Assembly: GCA_027475525.1 (NCBI GenBank)
Contig: JAMWFC010000055.1
Location: forward strand, 910,212-974,211
Source of the DNA: Macrolepiota albuminosa
Lineage: Eukaryota; Basidiomycota; Agaricomycetes; Agaricales; Agaricaceae
Direction: 5' to 3'
DNA: 64,000 nucleotides
Of this stretch, positions 42,972 through 54,100 are shown piece after piece. Position 1 is the stretch's first letter. Each line of letters begins with the position of its first letter. The notes under the pieces were generated by a model. It ran no database searches. It was not told the DNA's origin and saw only the letters and a list, made by a program, of their open reading frames with translations. A program made the position numbers and the translations under genes.

Positions 42972-45803
42972 ATGGCCTGGACTCCAGTACGGACGCTCGA
43001 GGAGAGTGAGTGGCTCTCGCTCATAACTGTCTTCATCGTCGACGAATCAATGACCTCCCCTGGCAGCCGAAGCTATCCTCTGCGCGCCTGGACATATCCA
43101 TGAAGTTGAAACCATCTTTCTCGACGGACGGCCGCAACGTACATACAAAAACCTTTGGTCATCAGTGCGATCACTCTGGCTGTCTTCTGTCCAAAAATAT
43201 ATGCACAAGACACACATAGTCTCTGGAGACAGACGATTCACCTACAATGAGGTCCACCAACGTGCCATTAAGGTTGCCGCGCTCTTCCGCCATGTATATG
43301 ACATAAAAAAAGGTGCTTTTTCTGTTATAATACTTGTATCTCCTGAATCAAATGGCTCTATCGTTCGATCTTTAGGCGACCGGATTGGAATCTGTTCGCG
43401 CAACAATCCTGAATACCTGATCTCTTTTTGGGCTTCTCGTAGGTTTTGCGTGTAATCATCTCTAATGCAACTTGTAAATGGTGCTCTCAGACTTGCTCGG
43501 CGCTGTTCCAGTTTTGACAAACGCGTATGTTCCAAAAAAAACAATGCCGTCTACCAGCGTCGTTTACCATACACAAACCAGATGGCTTCCTCTCGAACCT
43601 CTTCGCCACTGTCTATTGCACACGGACTGCAAGTTGATACTTCTTGACTCTGAACGCGCTGACAGGCTAGCCCCTGCCGTCTCCCATCTCCTTCGAGACA
43701 CACCAGTCACGGGTTTCCTGGTTTTCGATGACCAAAACAATGGACGCGTATGGCAAGGCATGAGTTCTTTCCATACCGCCCTTCAAAATTATCGTGGAGG
43801 TATCGCGGATGTTTTGGCAGTAGATCCAAATATCACGCCAGAAGATAATGCTGTCATCATGTTCACCTCGGGTATACTTTCTCAGTAGCTGATACGATTG
43901 CTCCTGTTGACTATTTTTCCTCTTAGGTACCACTGGCATGCCGAAGGGCGTCTTAAGCACGCAACGCCAATTCCTGTCCAATATTCTCAACGTAAGACTA
44001 CAGCCCCTTTTCAGTCGTACATATAGTGACATGTCGAAGGTAACGGCTGGAGGGTTAAGAGCAAGTTTGCGCAGAGGCGAAGATTACCCAGATTCTGACA
44101 AGAACGAAGAACCCCAGAAAGGTATACTGGTTCCAGTGCCATTGTTCCACGTTACAGGCACTACCAGCTTCTCGGTTAGACCAGAGTTTCCTCATCCATT
44201 GTTGGCTGCTTGACTCCTCGCCAGATGATGGCGACCGCAACGGGTATGAAAATAGTTTTGATGTCGAAATGGGTTGTAGAAGACGGTAGGTCGCTCCTTG
44301 CGTGATACCTGAGACCTTGATTCCTGATCGCGAGCCGCCACATCAGCTGTAAGGTGATTGACACCCACTTTTGCCACCTCAGACGACGGTTAAACCCATA
44401 AATAGGCTGATTAAAAAGGAGAACGTCCGCGTGGCAGGGGGGTGAGTGATTTTGGACACTTGGGACAACCGCTATCCCATTGAAGACGTCTTTCAAAGTG
44501 TACCTGCCATGGTTGCAGATCTCACGGAAAGTTCGTTGGCCGGGAATGCCTTAGATGGCCTCCTGTTTGGAGGCTCTCCTGCGCCTGACAGTCTCGTTCC
44601 CAGAGCCCGTGCCGCGTTCCCCTCAGCAGTCATGTGCGATTAGCCTTGCATCTTGCTTTACAAGTTAGATTGACAACCGCTCCTCAGGATCCAAGGCTAT
44701 GGCTTAACGGAGACAAATTCCATTGCAGTCTCAGTAAGATGACATCCAAAGTCTCGCATTGCTCATGACTGAAATTGTTCGAGTTTGCTGGTGAGGATTA
44801 CACTGCCAGACCCACTAGCACGTAAGTTGACTTCTCCGTTTTTTTTGCACACCCGGAACTGGCTGAATTTGTACCTTTTAGTGGTCGAGCATCTCCCGTT
44901 AATGAGATAACGATTGTCCACAATGGGGTTGTGATGCCACCCGGTAATGTCGGCGAAGTTTGGCTGTACGTGATTCTCTTCGTCACTTCAGCAATGTAAC
45001 CGACGCATTGATAGGCGTGGTCCTAACGTTATGAAGTGTTATTGGCGTGAGCCAGGCGAGTTAATATTTTTTGATCTATTATTGACAAGTTGACCTTCGC
45101 CTGGCATCAACAGAGGCCACTGAGAAAGTCATCACTCTCGATGGCTGGCTGAAAACCGGCGACTTGGGCTTTTTGGATGAGGAGGGCTTCCTATATATCA
45201 AGGATAGGTGTTAGTTCTGCAGAACTTTTTCCCCGCGACGAAGCCATAGCTGACATCATCTTTTCCGGCAGTGAAAGATATCATTATACGAGGCGGAGAA
45301 AACATTGTGAGTCGCGTGGTTTATGTAAGAGGTTCGAAACATACGAATGGCGAGCATTTCAGGACTCCGTATCGGTGGAGAATGCCCTCTACCGGGATCC
45401 TCGGATCTTAGAAGCCGCGGCAGTAGGTATTCCGGACGAACGTCTGGGAGAACTTGTAGCGGCCGTGGTTTCTGTCAAGTCTGCGTACCAAGGAAGCGTG
45501 AACGAGGCTAGCTTGATAGGACTGGCACGGAAACAGTATGATTCTTCAGTGTGTCACATGGATCCACGTTGACGCATAATCCTATAGCCTTCCTAGGTTT
45601 GCAGTGCCCGTGATGATCGTGATTTTCAACGAACCGCTCGGTGCGTCGCGCTGTGTTCCAAAAAAGACAATTAATGACCTCGAATACTAGAGCATACACC
45701 ATCAGGAAAGATCATAAAAGGAGAGCTTCGTAAGATTGCTCACCGGCATTGGGAAGCCCGGCGCCGTAATGGCACTGCTCGTGAACCCTTGGCAAATCTA
45801 TGA
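42972..45803 (+). CDS. AMP-dependent acyl-CoA synthetase / ligase (ANL superfamily)
   Basis: Activates a carboxylic acid with ATP to an acyl-adenylate and then the CoA thioester. Start ATG 42972 ([11 protein letters not shown], intron, then [14 protein letters not shown]). Core motifs in order: [27 protein letters not shown]; the P-loop MFTSG...[14 protein letters not shown] split by an intron at about 43872-43926; [13 protein letters not shown] near 44692; [16 protein letters not shown] near 45142; [10 protein letters not shown] near 45270; and [14 protein letters not shown] near 45700. Ends at 45803. More than ten short introns. All the diagnostic A3, A5, A7, A8 and A10 motifs can be found, so it looks functional. 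The substrate (fatty, medium-chain or aromatic acid) cannot be told from sequence. Confidence 0.87.
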
Positions 45804-46123
45804 TGACGAAAAATTTGGTGGACCAAATGTCAACAGGGTGGTTGCTGGGACAGGGAGTAATCGATATTTATTTGCAGGTAAACTTCCCAGGCGTTTCAAT
45901 TCATTTATGCACAGTTATAATGTACTATACCTTCATGACTTGATGAAATTCGTGCATCGTTTGTAGAGGCACTCGGAATAACTGAGGCGCCGTTTTCTGT
46001 GGTCTATTTTTGGACAATTACGTAATCGGTCTATTTTTTTTCGATCATTAGCTTTAGCTCGAGGACTTGTTTCTTTAGTCAAATGGTTTTTTATGGTTGC
46101 GTTGGGACACATGTGCGCATAAC
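45804..46123 (+). other. Intergenic, acyl-CoA synthetase to Rrn5-like gene
   Basis: 320 bp between tandem genes; no gene seen. A second in-frame ATG at 46097 could extend the next gene by nine residues. Confidence 0.4.
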
Positions 46124-48352
46124 ATGAGCGATGCAGGGCTCCAGAAACAGCATCAAGGCGCCTCGGATGTCTCCTACGTCTCCCAGTTTCGTGCTCACCT
46201 TGCTGAGGTCCGGGCACATCTAGCTGGTGTCGTTGGTGACGAACCTCCACCTTCGTTCATCCCGCCCACGGGCTACTGGACGCCATCAGAAAAGAACGCT
46301 TTCTTTCACTCTCTCGGTGTCTGTTCTCGTTTCAGACCTGACTTGGTAGCTGCATCCATCGGTACAAAATCTATTCTAGATGTTTGCGCTTACATCGACA
46401 TCCTGGACGAGGCTATTGCTCGCGATGGTCATTTTCTTCTACCAAGATCTGTTCTACCGAGTGCTATGGAAGTTTCTAATGCCTGGGTTTTGAGGGAGGA
46501 AAGCTTGGCCGAGGATCTAATTCCTCTTGAAACTAGCTGGGAGCGAGAAAAGCTACTGCTTCAACGGGAAGAAGAAATTTCTATTAAGAAAAGTTTGCAA
46601 GTCGATGCTCCGCCCATAGAGCAGGGGCCTGTTGTTGAAACTTTGGAAACTTGGGAACGTGACAGGAGGAGATGCTGGAACATAGAAGATACACTTAGCA
46701 AGCTGGAATGTCATCGTCTCAAGATTATGGAGCGTATTCTGAACGATGCAGTGCCTGATGATGCAAACGTGGAGGACCCTCGTCCCGAGGATCAGGAGGT
46801 TGAGCCTGTGGACCAGACACCTCCAGACATCAAACCTTCGGACCGGGACTCCCAAAGCTTGGTCGCCAGTAACGGGACGATAGGTCAGTTTCTTCTCCGG
46901 CTTTAAGAATCCCTAGTCCCTGATCAACCCTTTGATCAAAGGCTCTGCCTCAAAACGGGATCTTGAAACTTCGCTACATGTCGAAATACCTCGCGACCCG
47001 CTCTCTGGGCCCAGCTTCGCTTCTTCCCCGCAACCATCGTCGCCGGACTCTCTCATCGCCGCTCAGCCTCTAGGTTATCCCCGATTGCCCAGCTCTGACG
47101 GCGACAGGGAAACCGGAGTCGATCGTTCAACTCTTAGTGCAGTGTCACGTAGACGTATCCAAAAACGGCTTCACATGCGGCGCAAGCGCGCTTCCCTACG
47201 TGGAGAGGACGTGGTTGTTGCTATTACAAAACTTAAACCGGGCAGGAAAGCCAAGGCTTCCAGGTCGCGTGGAAAGCAGCCTACTGAGCCGAATGTGGAC
47301 GACAGAGACGAAGATGCTTTGATGGAGGTTGATCAAGGTGATGGAGGGGCTGTCATGTCGGCCAACTTAGTACCGCGCGAAGATGGACCCAAGAAGGCAG
47401 AGATTGACGATAGCAATGAAGAGGATCATAATGAGGGGTCACAAGGACGTCGTCGCAGTAACGGCGGCATTACAAAACCTTACAGAATTAAGATGGATTT
47501 TGAAACTAAAGGCATCGACTACAAAACCTTGATTGACGGAAACTTGGGATTTTTCCATTTATCGACACTGAGTAGACTAATGACGTGAGGTTTCACAAGC
47601 TTCCATAGAAAGGTATTAATCTCGTTTGTACAGAATCTACAAATCTGGATATGATAGTAAGGAATCTGATGCAGCTTCATCGATATCGGCAGATACCATA
47701 CGACTGTTCTCCGCCATTCTCGTGGAATTCGTGACTGAGGTTGTACATCGGTCTATCACCTTGCGCGAGCAAGAAAAATCTATGAAAGCTGATATTAAAG
47801 TCTATCATCAGCGTGGCAACGACGTACGCGCTAGTTCAGCTCTTTGGATCGTTTCTGATTCTGACTGTGGTGTGACGATAGGTCACATTTAGAAACGTAA
47901 CACATGTTTTGGAAATGATGGGGATGGCGTTGAACAGAGAACAATATTTTGCGCGGCTATTAGGAGACGATGCAAGAGCACTACCGGAAACAGAACAAGC
48001 AGAGGACGAGGTGGAAGCTGACGATGAGGGCGGTAGTGAGTATAACGGGGAAGATATGGACGATTATGACAACGATCCACCTCTCCTCGAAGAATCAACC
48101 GTCTTCCCCCTCCTTCTTCCACTTCAACGTGAACTTCGCCCCTCTCTCGTTACCCTGCCAAAGTCCTTACTACCTCGTGCTCAAGCTCGTCCAAGGTCTG
48201 TCACCCCTGCTGATGATCACTTAATGCCTGAAGAAACAGACGAGGAAGAGTTATCAGAAGAACTCAGAGACGAAATGGACATAGAAAATGCAGATCAGGT
48301 GCTTGCGCATGAGTACGAGACTAACCTTTGGGAACTTTTGGGTGGGCGGTAA
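46124..48352 (+). CDS. SANT/Myb-like nuclear protein, probably Rrn5-type RNA polymerase I upstream factor
   Basis: Start chosen at ATG 46124 (MSDAGLQKQHQG); an upstream ATG at 46097 is possible. Near residues 43-90 lies a SANT-like helix bundle (YWTPSEKNAFFHSLG ... RPDLVAASIGTKS), followed by an acidic/Glu-rich stretch. Exons: 46124-46883, about 46942-47586 (basic RRRIQKRLHMRRKR nuclear-signal-like region near 47150), about 47634-47822 (helical, LFSAILVEFVTEVVHRS), and about 47882-48352 with an Asp/Glu-rich C-terminus. The EKxxFF...TKS pattern resembles Rrn5, a subunit of the rDNA upstream activation factor, and the VTHVLEMMGM segment may be a histone-fold helix. This is a family guess from motif shape; another SANT transcription factor is possible. 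Confidence 0.5.
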
Positions 48353-48454
48353 TTGTGCATGACGGATATCTACTGTTGCATACTGTACGCACGGAAATAG
48401 ACGGTTATATATATATATATACATAGTAGCTGTATCGATAAAAACAATTGTTAA
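48353..48454. other. Short convergent 3' spacer
   Basis: Contains an AT repeat at about 48406-48421. Confidence 0.4.
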
Positions 48455-49883
48455 CTATAGCTTTGCCTTGGACTCATCTCGGATCCGTACGATGGCTTTA
48501 CCCCAAGTTTCGCGTTGTTCAATGGCAGCCAAGCCCTCCGAAAGCGTTTCCAGGGTATAGACACGGTTATATATTACAGGAGATATCTTGTTAGATGCAA
48601 AGAGACTGGGAAGAAAAGATTAAGTGCACGTCAAAACCTACAAACGGGACTCACTCGAGAAGGGCTTTCCATACGACAGAAATTCGGACTTTATCAAATT
48701 CTGGATTTCCAAGCTAAGTCTCAGACATATCAAGAAAACATTAAACGCACTGGAATATGGGCCCCAATGTAATCCGACAAGAGAAATGTTTTTGAGAAGT
48801 ACAAGGTTCATGGGTACCTACATTCTCGGGTTCACGAGGTCAATTGTCCTATAATAAAAATATACTGACCTTTTCAATCGTCCCAGCAGCAAATCCAATG
48901 ACCAATGCACGTCCTTTCCATGCAATACATTTCAAAGAATCTAGGGGTGCAAGTGGGATTAACATAAATTTCAATCAATCGACACCGCATACCATTTATA
49001 AGGCCAACTGGATCGTATATCACATCCGCACCCTTTCCGCCGGTCAATTTCATCACTTCCTTCTGCCATCCAGGCTTTGAGTAGTTTACACCGAAGTCAG
49101 CGCCGCCGTAACGCTTTGCGATTTCAACTTTCGAGTCTGAGCCTGCCGCCGCTATTACTTTAGCACCCAGAACTATTGGTGAGTTGTCAGTCGTACACCC
49201 AAAGTTGTCCAGAAAGGAGCGGGAAAGTACCTTTAGCAAGCTGTACGGCAGCGATGCCAACACCGCCTGCGGCGGCTGTTACCAAAACCCATTCCCCTAG
49301 ACGTTGATGTACTTTGATTTCGACGAAGAGGCAAACTGAATGCCCTATTCACCTGGTTTCAGCTCAGCTCGACCGACCAAAGCTTCGTAACTTGTGGGCC
49401 AAGTGACGAACAGACCTACAACCTTCTTCGGTCGCGTTGTCACGCTCAAGCAGGTTGATTCACGCACCAGCACCTTGGTCATATGTTATATTATCCGGAA
49501 GAGGCAGTAGTTGCTCAAAATCGGCTGCAACTTTGTCTGCATAAGCTCCCTGTGCCGCACCAAAGACTCGGTCTCCTGGTTTGTATGGACAGCCTGTGGG
49601 AATCGGAGAGTCCTTGGATATCCTCCCTGCAAATTCTGAACCAAGCACGAACGGCAGGGCAGGCTTCGACTGATGCTTTCCTTGGGTTTGTAGGGTCTAT
49701 GCGAATGTAAAGATTACGACGCAACCTTTCACAAGCTGCAAGAAACCATACATCGAAGAAATTGAGGCCAGCACTGTAGACGTCGACGAGCACCTGACCA
49801 GGACCTGGCTTGGGCTCTGGTACGTTGGTGGACAAGGGTATTTTGGAGTGGTGCTTGAGATCTGATACGACGAAGCCTCGCAT
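48455..49883 (-). CDS. Quinone oxidoreductase-like, zinc-independent MDR family dehydrogenase
   Basis: Probably an NADPH-dependent quinone or enone reductase. Starts MRGFVVSDLKHHSK at 49883. The GroES-like domain contains PKPGPGQVLVDVYSAGLNFFD and LGSEFAGRI...GDRVFGAAQGAYA. The Rossmann part contains WVLVTAAAGGVGIAAVQLAK near 49290 (the AxxGGVG dinucleotide loop), VIAAAGSDSKVEIAKRYGGADFGVNY near 49160 and GGKGADVIYDPVG near 49030. The C-terminus ends with ETWGKAIVRI at about 48490 and stop at 48455. No catalytic-zinc Cys/His set is seen. Six or so short introns. Shares a 100-bp divergent promoter with the kinase gene. Confidence 0.85.
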
Positions 49884-49983
49884 TGTGCTGTGGTAATAGT
49901 TTGAAGAGGCGCTTAAGACCCAAGCAAACCCACGTGTCGCATCATAACTCCGCGGACTGCCGAGGTCTTCAGATTCCTGCAGT
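49884..49983. promoter_or_regulatory. Compact bidirectional promoter
   Basis: Only 100 bp separate the ATG of the quinone oxidoreductase (49883, -) from the ATG of dephospho-CoA kinase (49984, +), so both must start transcription here or use each other's 5' region. Confidence 0.6.
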
Positions 49984-50813
49984 ATGTTGGGTACGTCCCT
50001 CAGGTCTTTTCTTTTCTCTAAAATCTCTAAAAGCTGCCAGTCATTGGTCTCACCGGTGGCATAGCCACAGGAAAGTCCTCCGTATCCAAGCTCCTCAAGG
50101 AGAAGAAAATCCAAATCGTTGATGCCGACCTTTTGGCACGTGTGGTCGTCTTGCCGGGTACCAAAGCCCTCAAGAAGATAGTCAAGGAGTTTGGACAAGA
50201 TATACTGCTCGCGGACGGAAGCCTCGATCGCAAGAAGCTTGGGGCAATCGTTTTCAACGATGAGGCGAAGCGGAAGAAGTTGAACGCCATTGTACACCCA
50301 GCTGTGAGGTGGGCCATGTTCCGCAAGATCATCGAGCACTACACTGGCAGCGAAAAGTATTGTGTACTTGATGTTCCTCTACTGATAGAAGGAGGGTTGT
50401 GGAAATGGGTTGGTCAGGTCGTCGTTGTGTATTGGTGAGATTTGTTCGATCCACTTCAACCGGCACCGAGTTTTAATACTTCTGTCTTCTCCAGCTCAGC
50501 CGACATCCAGCTTCAGCGCCTTATGGACCGTGACAACTGTACTCGCGAAGAAGCAATGTCACGGATCGACGCACAGATGCACATCGCCGACAAGGTGGCT
50601 TATGCAGACTATGTCATTGACAACTCTGGCACCCCCCAGGAACTCGTCGCGCAAGTCGACGCGTTTGTTGAGAAGTTGGACAAGGAGATCGGCTCGCTCT
50701 GGTGGATTGGATACCTCCTTCCTTTTGTCTCCTTGTTATCCGCCATTTGGATGTTGGTGGCGCGTCGTCTTTTCCGGAAGATACCAAAATCACTGGCAGA
50801 TAAGACGAAATAA
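49984..50813 (+). CDS. CAB5: Dephospho-CoA kinase with C-terminal membrane anchor
   Basis: Last step of CoA synthesis: phosphorylates the 3' hydroxyl of dephospho-CoA with ATP. A 7-nt first coding exon (ATG TTG G) is followed by a 50-nt intron (49991-50040). The protein then reads VIGLTGGIATGKSSVS, with the Walker A loop GGIATGKSS within the first 16 residues. DADLLAR, the VHPAVR block and LDVPLLIEGGLW follow. Intron 2 is about 50435-50493. The lid and LID-like part has RLMDRDNCTREEAMSRI. A hydrophobic helix near 50702-50770 (WWIGYLLPFVSLLSAIWMLV) followed by basic residues looks like a tail anchor, as expected for an enzyme attached to an internal membrane. Complete. Confidence 0.93.
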
Positions 50814-51186
50814 TTTATTATGCACCGGATACCCAAGAATCTCGTGCAAATTGTTGCTCGTGTTATGCCATATATAGTCAGAGTCGTAAGTGATTTCTTA
50901 CGGAATACTTCTCAGTCTTTCGAAGAAAATATATCTTCCTCCGGACAGAGTCCCAAGGAATGTCCAAGAGTCAGTCGTCAAGACGTTTTGAAAGGGAGAA
51001 AGTGATTTGTGTGAATCCATTTGACAAAACAACAATACAATAGTATCAATGCGTTTGTATATACACGAAAAATGAGATGCTGTTCTACACGTTTTCTCGT
51101 TTCATTTTTTTGGGTGTTTGGTATCAGTCATTATGCGAATTTCTCCATCATCCTTGAAATAAATGCATATCATTCCCATCCATCAT
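50814..51186. other. Convergent 3' region between the kinase and the HECT gene
   Basis: No gene seen in these 373 bp. Confidence 0.4.
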
Positions 51187-54100
51187 CTAGCTGAAGGCAA
51201 AACCTTCGCCGCCCTCGTTAATTGACAATAATAGCTGCTGGCGGAGCATCTCGTATGATGTGTATTGCGGAAGGTCAATCTGGTTGAAGCCTATACCGTA
51301 GGGTCAGCATATTATTCTAATGGGAGCATGAATTATCACAAACAAGTATGGGCTTGTGGCAGACGATCCGACTCTCCGTATGCTTTGTGTATCGAAAACC
51401 TCTGGACACCTTGGACACCCTGTAATTCGACGAAACCACCAAGGGGCACGCGGGAAGTCCCCGTCGCAAAACTGAGGACTTTGGCACGCTCGTCGCGATT
51501 GAATGACTTCAGAGCACGCCACCACCAGACGATGTTCGGATCAGAGCTGCTGTATCCATTGTATTCCGTAGCAGCTCGCCATTCGTCCACGTCAATATCG
51601 GGTGTGCCAGAAATGAGAAGTTCGAGTTCCTTTTCGTTGAACTGTACGGATAGCTCAGTCAAAGGGGTCCCCAGTGAGAACAAGAAATGCGTACGATGGT
51701 AATGAGATCCTTGGGGATGATCTCATAGAAGCCACTGGATAGACTCTCGATTTGTTTCTCAATAGACGAATAGAGTCGGTACTGAGCAGACAGTTGCACA
51801 AACTCTCGCTTGTTCTCTTGCGTTACAGAAGTTGATTCACCACCCTCTTTCAGAGGCACGATGCGGCTCACGCCGAACTAAAAGAATGCTCAGTCAAGAA
51901 TGACAGCTTTGACTTCGAAACAAGCACGAACCTCATCAGCTTCAACGCTGAAAGTCAAATCGAGTACAGTGGGGTCGTTCTCAAGGATCCAGCATAAGGA
52001 TTTATAATACTCCGGGTCAACCCATTCAACATCTTTGTAGTCGACGGGTTTGCCCAGTAATTGTCGATACAAGCTACGCGCGAAGTACGCATCGAGAAGG
52101 CGACCATCGTAGATGGCCTTTCCGATCACACGTCCCACAAATTTGAAGAAAGATAGGTGTTCAGGGTTAACCCAGGAATTTTTATTCGGCTGGTATGTGA
52201 GTTTGTCGGCGGCGCAAGGCTGGAACAGCGCATTGTTGGGATCAAACATTTGCCTTGCTAGGATTTGGAACCATTCACGCGTAACACCACCCGCATCCAC
52301 ACCTTCTTCGTCGTAGAATCGCACGCTGAGCTTGCCATATTTAATTTGCTCGCCAGTTTTCCGCTGCAGATGCTGGAAGCTGTCTTCGAAGACTCGTGCC
52401 CTACGGACGTTGAGTTGAAGCGTGCCGTGATGCTCGCGGGAATGAGGTCGTCGGTGTAGCTGTTGGTTGAAATAGTTCCGCTTGTTATCGAAGTCAAGCA
52501 CGCGTGGATTGTGGACCAAAAGACAGAAAGAACCACTCATGAGCGAAGGATTGTTGCGAACCATTAGGTTCAGGACTTTCCGGTGATTGTCGGTGAATGA
52601 AACAAACAAATCCTCCATAGATTCTGCAGATGTTGAAGGTGACTTGGGTGACGATGATGCACGCAATGCTCGAGCCGCGCTTGCTAAGCCTTTGGTACCA
52701 ACATATTTGCAAACAACCATCAATGCTTCGATGAGAGGTAGAAGGACTGTGGCAATGTGTTCTGTGGCTGGTTTTTCCTCAATGACCGACAAGCAGTTGC
52801 CCAGTCTCTGCCAAAGGCCAGAGAATTGGAAGGATTCATAAATGACTTGGACCTTTTCTATATCGTCACTGCTGACAGATTCCAAAGACCCCGTCGATTT
52901 TGGCGTGTACATGTAGTCTATAGTTTTGAGGACGCGCAAAAGTTTGGCTTGAACAGATGAGGCAGATGAAAATTTTGAGGCAACGGAAGACGTCAAATCG
53001 CCTTGAGATCCGTGTAATGCAATCAAGAGCTCATCGAGGTCAGAAGAGAGGATTTGCCCTGCTTCTTGTGCTTTGGCTTTGAGTTCCTGGGCAATGACAT
53101 CGCGAGCATCGGGAACATAGGAGAGGTGCTGAATTAGGGCGAGACTTTGTTGGAACGTTCGACCTGAACATTCACCGACGGTCAAGATATTGACGATGAA
53201 ACGTAGAACCGCATGAGGTATTTGCGGTGGATTGGCCAAGAGAATTTTTTCTTCCATTGCTTCGATGGAGGGAGGAGGTTGAGTAGCCGTCTCGGGATTA
53301 GCCTCGCCTTTTCAGATATGAGTCATGAACCCACACAATTAGAGCATTACTCACCAGTTGTTAAAGCACCGGCCGTCGGCTGCTCAACTATGGGTGTTGT
53401 TTGAGGTGCTACGGTAGTTTCGCCCTCCGTTATTTGCATTCGCTCTGTCTCGGCGGCTGCGGGACCATTAGAAGTGGAGGTACGAGGATCTGCATCTGAA
53501 CCTTGGTCTTTGAGGCTTGCAAGAGGTCGAGTGACTGTAGCAAGGAGGCCGACAACAGATTCCATTATTGCGGGTGTTTTGAGAAGGGATTGGCGGTCCA
53601 ATAGTCCAAGCAACAATACGATTGGATAGTGTGTTTGCGGTACCTGTTTTTCTTTGCCTTTGCCTTTTTTCGAGGCGGATCGACGTAGGCCAGCAGGAAG
53701 TTCATGCTCAGTCAAGAAGAAAAGAGAAGACATTTCGTTCGAGCTGACAATGAATGTCAATGCCTCAAGACAGCGTTGCACGACGAGGTCCGGTATAACT
53801 TCACTTTGCGGGTTCAACGCCAATGCGGAAAGATAGTCCAATGTTGCCTTTTGCTTTCCTAGAACCTTGGCCGTAGCACCTTTCGTGTTCCGCACGGACA
53901 TCTGCGCGAAACTTTTATCGACAGCAGCAAGATCTCCAGTTCCATCTTGCAATATGCTTAGAAGGAGGTTGAACAATTCGGTTCGACTCCTGGCGTTTTC
54001 ACAGAGATTTACAAGTACTCTATACAGGAGTGTCTTCTTCAGGACCTGAGGAAAGAACAGAAGCCGGACAAGTACAGCAATTCCAGCTTTATCAAGCAGC

